Shown: piece after piece, positions 41,066-51,167 of the stretch
Layout of the letters: every line of letters begins with the position of its first letter
Numbering within the stretch: position 1 is the first letter of the stretch
Assembly (NCBI RefSeq): GCF_036199905.1
Contig: NZ_CP108109.1
Coordinates: 1,736,001-1,800,000 of the forward strand
Direction: 5' to 3'
Length of the DNA stretch: 64,000 nt
From: Streptomyces sp. NBC_00223
GTDB taxonomy: Bacteria > Actinomycetota > Actinomycetes > Streptomycetales > Streptomycetaceae
The notes under the pieces: model-generated
The model's database searches: none
What the model saw: only the letters and a program-made list of their open reading frames with translations
What the model was told of the DNA's origin: nothing
Program-made: the position numbers and the translations under genes

Positions 41066-42571
41066 GTGACTTCTCTGACACTCAGCACCTCCTCCGCCGC
41101 AGCGTCGCGTGCGGAATCCGTCGTCGTCGGCGTGGCCAAGGGCCCCAAGGGCCCCCGCCTCGCGCCGGGCGCGGATTCGGTGGACGCGGCGTTCGACGGG
41201 AAGCTCGCCGCCACGCTGGAGACCGTGGGCGCCACGGGTACGGAGGGCGAGGTCACCAAGCTCCCCGCGCCGGCCGGCGTGAAGGCCGCCGTCGTACTCG
41301 CGGTCGGCCTCGGTGAACTCCCGGAGGACGGCGAGCCGTACGACGCCGAAGCGCTGCGCAAGGCCGCGGGCGCCGCGGCCCGCGCGCTCTCCGGGTCGAA
41401 GAAGGCCGTGTTCGCGCTCCCCGCCGGAACCCCGGACGAGGTGGAGGCCGTGGCCACCGGCGCGCTGCTGGGCGCGTACGCCTTCACCACCTACCAGGCC
41501 GAGGGCGGCAAGAGCCCGCTCGGCGAGGTCGTCGTCTCCAGTGCCAAGGGACGCGACAAGAAGCACAAGGCCGCCGCCGAGCGCGCGACCGCCGTGGCCG
41601 CCGAGGTCAACCGGGCCCGTGACCTGATCAACATGCCGCCGAACGACCTGACCCCGAAGGCGTTCGCCGCCGCGGTGCAGGCCGCCGGCAAGGAGTTCGG
41701 CCTCAAGGTCGAGGTGCTGGACGAGAAGGCGCTCGCCAAGGGCGGTTACGGCGGCATCCTCGGCGTCGGCCAGGGCTCGGCCACCCCGCCGCGGCTGGTC
41801 CGGGTCGCCTACACCCACCCGGACGCGAACCGTACCCTCGCCTTCGTCGGCAAGGGCATCACGTACGACTCGGGCGGCATCTCGCTCAAGCCCGCCGGGC
41901 ACAACGAGACGATGAAGTGCGACATGAGCGGCGCCGCCGCCGTGTTCGCCGCGGTCGTGGCGACCGCGAAGCTCGGCCTGGCGGTCAACGTCACCGGCTG
42001 GCTCGCGCTCGCCGAGAACATGCCGGGCGGCGGCGCCACCCGCCCCGGCGACGTGCTGCGGATGTACAGCGGCAAGACCGTCGAGGTGCTCAACACCGAC
42101 GCCGAGGGCCGGCTCGTACTGGCCGACGCGCTGACCCGCGCCTCGGAGGAGACCCCGGACGCGATCGTGGACGTGGCGACACTGACCGGCGCGATGGTGC
42201 TGGCGCTCGGCACCGGGCGGTTCGGCATCATGGCAAACGACGACGAGTTCCGCGGTGCGGTGCACTCCGCGGCGCTCGCCGAGGGCGAGGACTCCTGGCC
42301 GATGCCGCTGCCCGCGCAGCTGCGGCCCTCCTTCGACTCGCCGACGGCGGACATCGCGAACATGGGTGTGCGGCCGGGCGGCGGCCTGATCGCCGGGCTG
42401 TTCCTCCAGGAGTTCGTCGCCGAGGGCATCACCTGGGCGCACCTGGACATCGCGGGTCCTGCCTTCCACGAGGGCGCGCCCTTCGGCTACACCCCCAAGG
42501 GCGGCACCGGCACGGCCGTCCGCACCCTGGTCGCCCTCGCCCGCCGCACCGCCACGGGCGAGCTGCTCTAG
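41066..42571 (+). CDS. pepA: Leucyl aminopeptidase (M17)
   Basis: 501 residues from a GTG start. The C-terminal catalytic domain carries the M17 signature NTDAEGRLVLADAL and metal ligands in VGKGITYDSGGISLKP and MKCDMSGAAAVF. The N-terminal macro-like domain is present, giving a full-length enzyme. It removes N-terminal residues in peptide turnover and forms cytoplasmic hexamers with two metal ions per subunit. It is probably monocistronic, with the hairpin terminator at 42767-42795. Confidence 0.95.
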   Translation: MTSLTLSTSSAAASRAESVVVGVAKGPKGPRLAPGADSVDAAFDGKLAATLETVGATGTEGEVTKLPAPAGVKAAVVLAVGLGELPEDGEPYDAEALRKAAGAAARALSGSKKAVFALPAGTPDEVEAVATGALLGAYAFTTYQAEGGKSPLGEVVVSSAKGRDKKHKAAAERATAVAAEVNRARDLINMPPNDLTPKAFAAAVQAAGKEFGLKVEVLDEKALAKGGYGGILGVGQGSATPPRLVRVAYTHPDANRTLAFVGKGITYDSGGISLKPAGHNETMKCDMSGAAAVFAAVVATAKLGLAVNVTGWLALAENMPGGGATRPGDVLRMYSGKTVEVLNTDAEGRLVLADALTRASEETPDAIVDVATLTGAMVLALGTGRFGIMANDDEFRGAVHSAALAEGEDSWPMPLPAQLRPSFDSPTADIANMGVRPGGGLIAGLFLQEFVAEGITWAHLDIAGPAFHEGAPFGYTPKGGTGTAVRTLVALARRTATGELL

Positions 42572-42962
42572 GACCTGACACCTGGCAGCCGTCGAGCCCG
42601 TCGGACGGCACCCCCGTAGCCGTCGAGCCAAAGGGCGCGCCGGTGTCGAAAGGGAGAGCGCGCGGAGTCCCCGAGGAACGAGGGGTCGAGCACGGTCGAC
42701 TGTCGACGCCGGATAGAAGCGTCCGGAGGCGAGACGGCGGCACAAGAGGGGTGAGATGCGTCACGTACGGCCCCGGACCGCGCGTCCGGGGCCGTATCTG
42801 CTACGTCTCACCGCACAGCCCGATGCCTCGTCGCGCGCCAACAAGTGCGAAGATGTTGTCTCGGCACGACAGGGCCCCTCTCTAACGACAAAGCGGCCGA
42901 ACCAAAGCCGCCGCCCGGTCAGGTGGACCGGCTCCGGCGTACCCATGCATGGAGGACGTGAC
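42572..42962. other. Intergenic region between pepA and lpdA
   Basis: 391 bp without a gene. The right half holds the pepA terminator hairpin and then a less GC-rich stretch containing TTGTCT (about 42857) that may carry the lpdA promoter. The Shine-Dalgarno GGAGGA (42951-42956) precedes lpdA. Confidence 0.55.
42767..42795. terminator. Perfect 12-bp-stem terminator
   Basis: ACGGCCCCGGAC (42767-42778) and its exact complement (42784-42795) flank the loop CGCGC. It lies about 200 bp downstream of pepA. Confidence 0.7.
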
Positions 42963-44351
42963 GTGGCGAACGACGCCAGCACTGTTTTCGACCTAGTGAT
43001 CCTCGGCGGCGGCAGTGGCGGCTACGCAGCCGCACTGCGGGCTGCCCAGCTGGGCCTGGACGTCGCCCTCATCGAGAAGAACAAGCTCGGGGGCACCTGT
43101 CTGCACAACGGCTGCATTCCCACCAAGGCGCTGCTGCACGCCGGTGAGATCGCGGACCAGGCTCGCGAAAGCGAGCAGTTCGGTGTGAAGGCCACCTTCG
43201 AGGGCATCGACATGGCGGCCGTCCACAAGTACAAGGACGACGTCGTCTCGGGCCTCTACAAGGGCCTGCAGGGCCTGGTGGCCTCGCGCAAGGTGACGTA
43301 CATCGAGGGCGAGGGGCGGCTGTCCTCCCCCACCTCGATCGATGTGAACGGCCAGCGGATCGAGGGCCGGCACATAGTGCTCGCGACCGGTTCCGTACCG
43401 CGCTCGCTGCCCGGTCTGACGATCGACGGCAACCGGATCATCTCCTCGGACCACGCGCTGGTCCTGGACCGTGTGCCGCAGTCCGCGATCGTGCTCGGCG
43501 GCGGTGTGATCGGCGTGGAGTTCGCGTCGGCGTGGAAGTCCTTCGGCACCGACGTGACGATCGTCGAGGGCCTGCCCCACCTGGTGCCGGTCGAGGACGA
43601 GAACAGCTCGAAGCTGCTGGAGCGGGCCTTCCGCAAGCGCGGCATCAAGTTCAACCTGGGCACCTTCTTCCAGAGCGCCGAGTACACCGACAACGGCGTC
43701 AAGGTGACCCTCGCCGACGGCAAGACCTTCGAGGCGGAGGTGCTGCTGGTCGCGATCGGCCGCGGCCCGGTCTCGCAGAACCTCGGCTACGAGGAGCAGG
43801 GCGTCGCGATGGACCGCGGCTATGTCCTCGTCGACGAGTACATGCGCACCAACGTGCCGACCATCTCGGCCGTCGGCGACCTGGTGCCGACCCTCCAGCT
43901 CGCGCACGTCGGCTTCGCCGAGGGCATCCTCGTCGCGGAGCGGCTGGCGGGCCTCAAGGCCGTGCCGATCGACTACGACGGTGTGCCGCGGGTGACGTAC
44001 TGCCACCCCGAGGTCGCCTCCGTCGGCATCACCGAGGCCAAGGCCAAGGAGGTGTACGGCGCGGACAAGGTCGTCACCCTCAAGTACAACCTGGCCGGGA
44101 ACGGCAAGAGCAAGATCCTGAAGACCGCGGGCGAGATCAAGCTCGTCCAGGTCAGGGACGGGGCCGTCGTGGGCGTCCACCTGGTCGGTGACCGGATGGG
44201 CGAGCAGGTCGGCGAGGCTCAGCTGATCTACAACTGGGAAGCGCTGCCCGCCGAGGTCGCGCAGCTCATTCACGCGCACCCCACGCAGAACGAGGCCATG
44301 GGCGAAGCCCATCTGGCGCTCGCGGGCAAGCCGCTGCACTCGCACGACTGA
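42963..44351 (+). CDS. lpdA: Dihydrolipoamide dehydrogenase (E3)
   Basis: 462 residues from GTG 42963, with GGAGGA 6 nt upstream. FAD-binding [20 protein letters not shown], redox-active disulfide [17 protein letters not shown]-binding [16 protein letters not shown] and the C-terminal catalytic [13 protein letters not shown] (His-Glu pair) are all present. It reoxidises dihydrolipoyl groups of the E2 component, whose gene follows 49 bp later. Both serve the pyruvate and/or 2-oxoglutarate dehydrogenase complexes. Confidence 0.96.
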   Translation: MANDASTVFDLVILGGGSGGYAAALRAAQLGLDVALIEKNKLGGTCLHNGCIPTKALLHAGEIADQARESEQFGVKATFEGIDMAAVHKYKDDVVSGLYKGLQGLVASRKVTYIEGEGRLSSPTSIDVNGQRIEGRHIVLATGSVPRSLPGLTIDGNRIISSDHALVLDRVPQSAIVLGGGVIGVEFASAWKSFGTDVTIVEGLPHLVPVEDENSSKLLERAFRKRGIKFNLGTFFQSAEYTDNGVKVTLADGKTFEAEVLLVAIGRGPVSQNLGYEEQGVAMDRGYVLVDEYMRTNVPTISAVGDLVPTLQLAHVGFAEGILVAERLAGLKAVPIDYDGVPRVTYCHPEVASVGITEAKAKEVYGADKVVTLKYNLAGNGKSKILKTAGEIKLVQVRDGAVVGVHLVGDRMGEQVGEAQLIYNWEALPAEVAQLIHAHPTQNEAMGEAHLALAGKPLHSHD

Positions 44352-44400
44352 CCTCCATCACGCCACCCATCCGCACAGATCGTTAGGAGTAACCGCAACC

Positions 44401-46251
44401 ATGGCGGTTTCCGTAACCCTGCCGGCGCTCGGCGAGAGCGTGACCGAGGGCACCGTCACCCGCTGGCTGAAGGCCGAGGGTGAGCGCGTCGAGACCGATG
44501 AGCCGCTGCTCGAGGTCTCGACGGACAAGGTCGACACCGAGATCCCCTCCCCCGTGTCCGGTGTGCTGGCCTCCATCAAGGTCGCCGAGGACGAGACGGT
44601 CGAGGTCGGCGCCGAGCTGGCCATCATCGACGACGGCAGCGGCGCCCCCGCGGCCGCCGCTCCGGCGGCCGAGCCGGCCGCCCCCGCGGCACCGGCACCC
44701 GCGCCCGCACCCGCACCCGTCGCCGAGACCCCGGCGGCGGCCACCCCTTCGACCGAGGTCGCTGCTCCGGCCCCGGCCCCCACCGCCGCGGCGGCGACCG
44801 GCGCGAGCGGCGCGTCCGGCACCGACGTGGTGCTGCCCGCGCTCGGTGAGAGCGTCACCGAGGGCACTGTCACCCGCTGGCTGAAGGCGGTCGGCGAGTC
44901 GGTCGAGGCCGACGAACCGCTGCTGGAGGTCTCGACGGACAAGGTCGACACCGAGATCCCCTCGCCGGTCTCCGGCACGCTGCTGGAGATCCTGGTCCAG
45001 GAGGACGAGACGGCGGAGGTCGGCGCGAAGCTGGCCGTCGTCGGGGCGCCGGGGGCGGCTCCGGCCGCGGCGCCCGCACCGGCCGCACCGGCTCCGGCGC
45101 CCGCGGCGCCTGCTCCGGCACCGGTTCCCGCTCCTGCTCCCCAGGCGGCCGCTCCGGCGCCCGCTCCCGCTCCGGCTCCGGCTCCGGCACCGGTCGCGCC
45201 TCAGGCGCCGACCGTTCCGGCGCCGCAGCAGCTGGAGACCCCCGCTCCCGACCCGGTGCCTTCGGTTCCCGTGCCCGGGCCCGCCCCGGCCGCGGCTCCG
45301 GCCGGTGCCTCGGGCAGCGAGGGCGCGTACGTCACGCCGCTGGTCCGCAAGCTCGCCGCCGAGAACGGCGTGGACCTCGGCGCGGTGCGCGGCACCGGCG
45401 TCGGCGGCCGTATCCGCAAGCAGGACGTCGTGGCGGCGGCCGAGGCCGCCGCCCAGGCCGCGAAGGCGGCGGCCGCCAGGCCCGCCGCCGCTCCGGCCGC
45501 CGCGCCGAAGGCCACCCTTGAGGTGTCCCCGCTGCGCGGTCAGACGGTCAAGATGACCCGGATGCGCAAGGTCATCGGCGAGAACATGATGCGCGCCCTG
45601 CACACGCAGGCGCAGCTGACCAGCGTGGTCGAGGTGGATGTCACCCGGATCATGCGGCTGCGCGCGCAGGCCAAGGAGTCCTTCGCCGCGCGTGAGGGCG
45701 TCAAGCTCTCGCCGATGCCGTTCTACGTCAAGGCTGCGGCGCAGGCGCTCAAGGCGCACCCGGTGATCAACGCCCGGATCAACGAGGACGAAGGCACGAT
45801 CACCTACTTCGACTCCGAGAACATCGGGATCGCGGTGGACTCCGAGAAGGGTCTGATGACCCCGGTCATCAAGGGTGCGGGCGACCTCAACATCGCCGGT
45901 ATCGCCAAGAAGACCGCGGAGCTGGCGGGCAATGTCCGGGCCAGCAAGATCGTCCCGGACGACCTGGCGGGCGCGACCTTCACGATCAGCAACACGGGGT
46001 CGCGCGGGGCGCTGTTCGACACGGTCATCGTGCCGCCGAACCAGGCGGCGATCCTGGGCATCGGCGCGACCGTCAAGCGCCCGGTGGTCGTGGAGACCCC
46101 GGACGGCACGGTCATCGGCGTGCGGGACATGACGTACCTGGCCCTGTCGTACGACCACCGGCTGGTGGACGGCGCGGACGCGGCGCGTTACCTGACGGCG
46201 GTCAAGGAAATCCTGGAGGCGGGCGAGTTCGAGGTGGAACTCGGCCTGTAA
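44401..46251 (+). CDS. sucB: Dihydrolipoamide acyltransferase (E2), two lipoyl domains
   Basis: 616 residues. Two nearly identical lipoyl domains have their lysines at K43 and K181 (each in [13 protein letters not shown]). They are separated by long Ala/Pro linkers. A peripheral-subunit-binding domain ([20 protein letters not shown]) and the catalytic acyltransferase domain ending in [12 protein letters not shown] (HxxxDG) follow. Annotation pipelines usually name it sucB. Because aceE lies 2 kb away and the lip genes are nearby, it may equally be the E2 of pyruvate dehydrogenase; in actinomycetes one E2 can serve both complexes. The lipoyl lysines are substrates for LipB/LipA. Confidence 0.94.
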   Translation: MAVSVTLPALGESVTEGTVTRWLKAEGERVETDEPLLEVSTDKVDTEIPSPVSGVLASIKVAEDETVEVGAELAIIDDGSGAPAAAAPAAEPAAPAAPAPAPAPAPVAETPAAATPSTEVAAPAPAPTAAAATGASGASGTDVVLPALGESVTEGTVTRWLKAVGESVEADEPLLEVSTDKVDTEIPSPVSGTLLEILVQEDETAEVGAKLAVVGAPGAAPAAAPAPAAPAPAPAAPAPAPVPAPAPQAAAPAPAPAPAPAPAPVAPQAPTVPAPQQLETPAPDPVPSVPVPGPAPAAAPAGASGSEGAYVTPLVRKLAAENGVDLGAVRGTGVGGRIRKQDVVAAAEAAAQAAKAAAARPAAAPAAAPKATLEVSPLRGQTVKMTRMRKVIGENMMRALHTQAQLTSVVEVDVTRIMRLRAQAKESFAAREGVKLSPMPFYVKAAAQALKAHPVINARINEDEGTITYFDSENIGIAVDSEKGLMTPVIKGAGDLNIAGIAKKTAELAGNVRASKIVPDDLAGATFTISNTGSRGALFDTVIVPPNQAAILGIGATVKRPVVVETPDGTVIGVRDMTYLALSYDHRLVDGADAARYLTAVKEILEAGEFEVELGL

Positions 46252-46493
46252 GCGCCTTCGACGCATGCGGCGCCCCTGTCCCGGTCCTCCGGGGCGGGGG
46301 CGCCGTCGTTGTTCACGGGGGCGCCCGTCCGTACGTGGCAGCGCCCGATGTATCGCTCTGTATGCCGGGGCGCCGCCGGACGCGCGCAGGGCCTTCCAGG
46401 GGCCTTGGCGGGGTCATGGCGGGTGTGGGTGGAGGCACGGTTGCTTCCTGGTCGTATCGTCTATGTCACGCGAACGTGAAGGAGTACGACCCC

Positions 46494-47135
46494 ATGGCAT
46501 CTGCCGCAGGCCGGCATCAACTGGTCGTGCACAGCCTCCGCGAGCAGATCCGCGAGCACATCCTCGAAGGCATCGTGAGCGGCCGGTGGAAGCCGGGCGA
46601 GCGGATCGTGGAGCGCAGGATCGCGGTGGAGCTTCAGGTCAGCCAGACGCCGGTACGCGAGGCGCTGCGCGAGCTGGAGACACTGCGGCTGATCGACTCG
46701 GCGCCGAACAAGGGCGTACGGGTGCGGAGCCTGACGGCGGCGGACCTCAAGGAGAGCTATCCCGTACGGGCCGGCCTCGAACAGGTCGCGGCCGAGCTGG
46801 CCGCGGAGCGCCTGGCGCGGGCACCGGAGGCGCTGGAGCGGGAGGTCACGGCCCTGCGGGCCGCCGACGCGGCGCTCGACGGGGAGGCGCAGGTACGGCA
46901 CACGGTGGCGTTCCACCACGAGCTGGTACGGGCGGCGGGGAACGCGGTGCTGCTGCACGCGTGGGAGGCGCTGGGCATCGAGGTGTGGACGACGCTGTCG
47001 ATCCGCTGGCTCAGCCCCGCACCGCGTGCGTACGCGGCGGAGCACCAGGAACTCGTGGACGCGTTCGTCCGCCGTGACCCGGCGATCTGTGACCTGATCA
47101 AGTCCCACGTCCTGAGCTGCGCTCCGCAAGTGTGA
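46494..47135 (+). CDS. GntR-family (FadR/FCD) regulator
   Basis: 213 residues from ATG 46494 with AAGGAG at 46479-46484. The winged helix (1-75) reads LREQIREHILEGIVSGRWKP, VSQTPVREALRELETL and the wing SAPNKGVRVRSL. The FCD ligand domain follows, with VRAGLEQVAAELAAERL and the metal/ligand residues VAFHHELVRAAGN. It lies between sucB and aceE and is a candidate regulator of these complexes, sensing an organic acid. That is inference from position. Confidence 0.88.
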   Translation: MASAAGRHQLVVHSLREQIREHILEGIVSGRWKPGERIVERRIAVELQVSQTPVREALRELETLRLIDSAPNKGVRVRSLTAADLKESYPVRAGLEQVAAELAAERLARAPEALEREVTALRAADAALDGEAQVRHTVAFHHELVRAAGNAVLLHAWEALGIEVWTTLSIRWLSPAPRAYAAEHQELVDAFVRRDPAICDLIKSHVLSCAPQV

Positions 47136-47494
47136 GACGTCGCCTCCCCCTCGGGTTGCCCCACCCCCGGCCTCCGCCCGGGATACCCCAGCGCTCCTGG
47201 GGGGTTCCGGTTGTCCCTCGTCCGCAGGTCCGCTGTGGCTTGTCGCGCAGTTCCCCGCGCCCCTGATGGGGCGCCCCGATAGGGGCGCTGGGGGTACCCC
47301 CGGGCGGAGCCTGGGGGAGGAACTGCGCGGGCAACCACGACGGCGGCGCGGGTGGCAGCGGACCGTACCCACCCCAGGGGCGCTGGGGGTACCCCCGGGC
47401 GGAGCCTGGGGGAGGAACTGCGCGGGCAACCACGACGGCGGCGCGGATGACAGCGGACCGCATCACCCCGCCCCCGCCCGGAGGGCACTTAGCA
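47136..47494. repeat. Intergenic block of the dispersed repeat family
   Basis: 359 bp with no gene. A forward unit (GCTTGTCGCGCAGTTCCCCG, 47238 on) faces inverted units related to those at 32.6-32.9 kb. The inverted unit is tandemly duplicated: 47281-47375 and 47376-47460 align at an offset of 95 bp with few differences. The head-to-head arrangement can form a large hairpin, which may terminate transcription between the convergent GntR and SMI1/KNR4 genes. Confidence 0.75.
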
Positions 47495-48064
47495 TTAGCG
47501 AGTGACGACGCCGCCCCCGATGCGCGGCAGCCCCCAGGGGCTCACCGTGCCGTCGACCAGTTCGGAGAGGAACTGAACGGCGCCGCCCGCATAGTGCCAC
47601 CAGCCGCCGCTACGGGAGGCGACCGTGACCGTCCAGTCCGAGGACCCGGCCCCGCACGTGCTCCACAGGAAGAAGTCGCCCCCGTTGGACTCGGCCCAGC
47701 CGAGCAGGCCGCCCGGAGCCGGGTAGACCCGCAAGGCAACGGATTCGTCCGCGTCCTGAAGCCACTCCTCGATGATTTCGAGATCCGTCGCTCCGGCCGC
47801 CCACATCTGTTCGCTGCCCGGCTCGGGGAGGCCCACCGCGAGAAAGTCGCCGAGCACAAAGGTCGGGTAGAGCTCAGCGAGCAGCTTGAAGTCGGCCGGC
47901 AAGACGGTGCCCAGTCCGTCCTCCAACGTCGCCCAGTCGACGGATGCCGGGACCGGGCGGCGGAGCCCGGCAAGACCGGGGACAGCGCGTTCCAGCGCGC
48001 GAATCGCCTCGGCGGGATCAGTGAGCCGCCGACGTGGTGTCTGGGTGCCGATGAGGTCGTCCAT
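47495..48064 (-). CDS. SMI1/KNR4 (SUKH) family protein
   Basis: 189 residues from ATG 48064 (an upstream GTG at 48073 is possible). The core VDWATLEDGLGTVLPADFKL followed by LAELYPTF is the SMI1/KNR4 entry motif, with GLLGWAESNGGDFFLWSTCG as the later conserved strand-loop. It is cytoplasmic. The superfamily serves mostly as immunity proteins, but this copy is an isolated gene in a housekeeping region with no adjacent toxin. Confidence 0.8.
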   Translation of the reverse strand: MDDLIGTQTPRRRLTDPAEAIRALERAVPGLAGLRRPVPASVDWATLEDGLGTVLPADFKLLAELYPTFVLGDFLAVGLPEPGSEQMWAAGATDLEIIEEWLQDADESVALRVYPAPGGLLGWAESNGGDFFLWSTCGAGSSDWTVTVASRSGGWWHYAGGAVQFLSELVDGTVSPWGLPRIGGGVVTR

Positions 48065-48222
48065 AACGCTCACTCTGCCAGCCGGGTACGACAGGTACGG
48101 ACCCGGTCAGTCAGGCCGACCGGGCCGCGGCGACCACAAAATCCAAGGCCGGAGGCCGGTGTCACTGCGTGCCCCCAAGGCTGACACCCCGTGCCGACTT
48201 GGAAAATCCAGCCCGAAGCCCA

Positions 48223-48252
48223 TTGATCGATCATCGATCGGCGGCGTATCGT
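48223..48252 (+). promoter_or_regulatory. aceE promoter overlapped by a palindrome
   Basis: TTGATC (48223-48228), an 18-nt spacer and TATCGT (48247-48252) make a good HrdB-type promoter about 75 bp ahead of aceE. A perfect palindrome GATCGAT-C-ATCGATC (48225-48239) covers the -35 element and half the spacer, an ideal position for a repressor. Confidence 0.6.
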
Positions 48253-48327
48253 CGGTGTCGGAGAGCGAGCCCTGTCGTGCCGACTCGCTCCTCTCCATCC
48301 CACCCTCCGTTCGGAAGGCGGCCACCC

Positions 48328-51000
48328 ATGCCCGACGCCGTACGACTCCCACGGCCGAGCCAGCTCGACCAGATTCCCGACCGCGACCCCGAGGAGACCG
48401 CTGAATGGCGCGCGTCCCTCGACGCCGTCGCCAAGGCCGCGGGGCCGCACCGTGCCGCGTACCTGATGCGCCGTACCCTCGAAGACGCCGCGGACGACGG
48501 TGTGAACCTGCCGTCGCTGCTGGAAACCGAGTACATCAACACGATCCCGACCTCCGCCGAGCCCGCCTACCCGGGCGACGAGGCACTGGAGCACCGGATC
48601 ACCGCCTGGAACCGCTGGAACGCCGCCGCGATCGTCACCCGCGGCAGCCGCCAGGGCCTCGGCGGCCACATCGCCACCTTCGCGTCGGCGGCCTGGCTGT
48701 ACGAGACCGGCTTCCAGCACTTCTTCCGCGGGAAGGAGGGTGACGGCTCCGGCGACCAGCTCTACCTCCAGGGCCACGCCTCCCCCGGCATCTACGCCCG
48801 TGCCTTCCTCGACGGCCGGCTCTCCGAGGGCCAGCTCGACCGTTTCCGCCAGGAGGCGAACGGCGACGGCCTGCCCTCGTACCCGCACCCCCGCAGGCTG
48901 CCGTGGCTGTGGGAGTTCCCGACCGTGTCCATGGGCCTCGGCCCGCTCTCCGCGATCTACCAGGCGCGCTTCAACCGCTACCTGGAGCACCGCGGGATCA
49001 AGGACACCTCGAACTCCCGCGTGTGGGCCTTCCTCGGCGACGGCGAGATGGACGAGCCCGAGTCGACCGCCGCCCTGGCGCTGGCCGGCCGCGAGGGCCT
49101 GGACAACCTGACCTTCGTGATCAACTGCAATCTCCAGCGGCTGGACGGCCCGGTCCGTCCCAACTTCAAGATCGTGCAGGAGCTGGAGTCGCAGTTCCGC
49201 GCCGCCGGCTGGAACGTGATCAAGTCGCTGTGGGGCGTGGCCTGGGACGACGTGCTCGCCCAGGACTTCGACGGCGCGCTGCTGCGGCGGCTGCGGTCGA
49301 CCCCGGACGCGCAGTTCCAGACGTACGCCACCCGGGACGCGGCCTATCTGCGCGAGCACTTCTTCGGCGCGGACGCCTCGCTCCGTACGATCGGCGCGAA
49401 GCTCAGCGACGCCAAGCTGCTCGAACTCTTCCAGACCTCGCGGGCCGGCCACGAGCCGCGCAAGGTGTACGCGGCCTACCGCGCGGCCGTCGAGCACAAG
49501 GGCGCGCCGACGGTGATCCTCGCGCAGACCGTGAAGGGCTACACGCTCGGCGCGGGCTTCGAGTCGCGCAACGCCAACCACCAGATGAAGAAGCTCACGC
49601 TCACGCAGTTCCGCACGATGCGTGATCTCCTTGAGCTGCCCATCCCGGACAGCGCGCTCGAAGGGGACGTCGTCCCGTTCTGGCGCCCGGCCGAGGACTC
49701 GCCCGAGATGCGCTACCTGCGCGAGCGGCGCGCCGCGCTCGGCGGCCCCGCCCCGGCCCGCAAGGTCGTCGCGAAGCCGCTGCCGCTGCCGCCCGACAAG
49801 GCGTACAAGTCCCTGGAGAAAGGTTCCGGCACGCAGGAGATCGCCACCACGATGGCGTTCGTCCGGCTGATCAAGGACCTGATGCGGGAGAAGGAGACCG
49901 GCCGGCGCTGGGTGCCGGTGGTCCCGGACGAGGCCCGTACGTTCGGCATGGAGTCGCTGTTCCCGTCGGCGGGCCTGTACTCGCCCATGGGCCAGACGTA
50001 CGACCCGGTCGACCGCGACCAACTCCTGTACTACAAGGAGGCGAAGGACGGCCAGATCCTCAACGAGGGGATCACCGAGGCCGGTTCGCTCGCCGACTTC
50101 ACGGCCGCGGCCACGTCGTACGCCACGCACGGCGAACCGATGATCCCGTTCTACATCTTCTACTCGATGTTCGGGTGGCAGCGCACGGCCGACCAGTTCT
50201 GGGCGCTGGCCGACCAGTTGGGCCGCGGGTTCGTGATCGGCGCGACCGCCGGCCGGACCACGATGACCGGCGAGGGCCTTCAGCACGCGGACGGCCACTC
50301 GCACCTGATCGCCTCCACCAACCCGGCGGCGCTCTCGTACGACCCGGCGTTCGCGTACGAGGTCGCGGTCATCGTCCGCGAGGGCCTGCGGCGGATGTAC
50401 GGCCCCGACGCCGAGGACGTCTTCTACTATCTGACGGTCTACAACGAGCCCAAGGTCCAGCCGGCCATGCCGGAGGGCGTCGAGGAGGGCATCCTCAAGG
50501 GGCTCTACCGCTACCAGGAGGCGGCGGCGCCGGCCGCCGACGCGCCCCGGCTGCAACTGCTCGCCTCCGGCACCGCGATCCACTGGGCGCTGGACGCGCA
50601 GCGGATCCTCGCGCAGGACTGGGGAGTCGCCGCGGACGTGTGGTCCGCGCCCTCCTGGACCGAGCTGCGGCGCGAGGCGCTGGAGTGCGAGGCGGCCCGG
50701 CTGAACGGCGAGGAGCGGGTGCCGTACGTCACGCGCGCGCTGGCGGGCGCTCCCGGGCCCGTGGTCGCGTTCAGCGACTGGATGCGGGCCGTGCCGGACC
50801 AGATCGCGCCGTGGGTCGAGCAGGACTGGACGTCGGTGGGCACGGACGGGTTCGGCCTGTCCGACACCCGGGACGCGGCCCGCAGGCACTTCGGGGTGGA
50901 CCCGCAGTCGCTGGTCGTACAAGCGCTGGCCGCGCTGTCGCGGCGCGGCGAGGTCAAGCCGGAGACGGTGAAGGAGGCGGCGCGGCGGTACGGGCTGTGA
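48328..51000 (+). CDS. aceE: Pyruvate dehydrogenase E1 component, homodimeric type
   Basis: 890 residues from ATG 48328, with GGAAGG upstream. The thiamine diphosphate motif is FLGDGEMDEPESTAALALAG ending FVINCN. Family blocks include LGGHIATFASAAWLYETGF, NHQMKKLT, ARTFGMESLFPSAGLYSP and TMTGEGLQHADGHSH. The length fits the actinobacterial AceE group. It decarboxylates pyruvate and reductively acetylates the lipoyl domains of E2. It is monocistronic, with its own promoter and a perfect terminator at 51027-51061. Confidence 0.96.
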   Translation: MPDAVRLPRPSQLDQIPDRDPEETAEWRASLDAVAKAAGPHRAAYLMRRTLEDAADDGVNLPSLLETEYINTIPTSAEPAYPGDEALEHRITAWNRWNAAAIVTRGSRQGLGGHIATFASAAWLYETGFQHFFRGKEGDGSGDQLYLQGHASPGIYARAFLDGRLSEGQLDRFRQEANGDGLPSYPHPRRLPWLWEFPTVSMGLGPLSAIYQARFNRYLEHRGIKDTSNSRVWAFLGDGEMDEPESTAALALAGREGLDNLTFVINCNLQRLDGPVRPNFKIVQELESQFRAAGWNVIKSLWGVAWDDVLAQDFDGALLRRLRSTPDAQFQTYATRDAAYLREHFFGADASLRTIGAKLSDAKLLELFQTSRAGHEPRKVYAAYRAAVEHKGAPTVILAQTVKGYTLGAGFESRNANHQMKKLTLTQFRTMRDLLELPIPDSALEGDVVPFWRPAEDSPEMRYLRERRAALGGPAPARKVVAKPLPLPPDKAYKSLEKGSGTQEIATTMAFVRLIKDLMREKETGRRWVPVVPDEARTFGMESLFPSAGLYSPMGQTYDPVDRDQLLYYKEAKDGQILNEGITEAGSLADFTAAATSYATHGEPMIPFYIFYSMFGWQRTADQFWALADQLGRGFVIGATAGRTTMTGEGLQHADGHSHLIASTNPAALSYDPAFAYEVAVIVREGLRRMYGPDAEDVFYYLTVYNEPKVQPAMPEGVEEGILKGLYRYQEAAAPAADAPRLQLLASGTAIHWALDAQRILAQDWGVAADVWSAPSWTELRREALECEAARLNGEERVPYVTRALAGAPGPVVAFSDWMRAVPDQIAPWVEQDWTSVGTDGFGLSDTRDAARRHFGVDPQSLVVQALAALSRRGEVKPETVKEAARRYGL

Positions 51001-51026
51001 GGCCCGACCGGTGAGCCGGCGGCCGG

Positions 51027-51061
51027 CGGCCGTGGCGGAAGGATGCCTTCCGCCACGGCCG
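51027..51061. terminator. Perfect 16-bp-stem terminator of aceE
   Basis: CGGCCGTGGCGGAAGG (51027-51042), loop ATG, and the exact complement (51046-51061), 27 bp after the aceE stop. No T tract follows. Confidence 0.85.
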
Positions 51062-51167
51062 TTGGCATGTCGTGGCACGAGATGCCCCTGAATCGCCCGC
51101 AGTTCATAAAACCTACCGGCCGGAAAGGGATTGCGGCCCCCTACAGCTAACGGCTACGGTCCCCCGG

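Noticed and set aside
42756..42962. N-terminal extension of lpdA
   Set aside because: The extension covers the pepA terminator and intergenic DNA. GTG 42963 with GGAGGA gives the standard E3 N-terminus.
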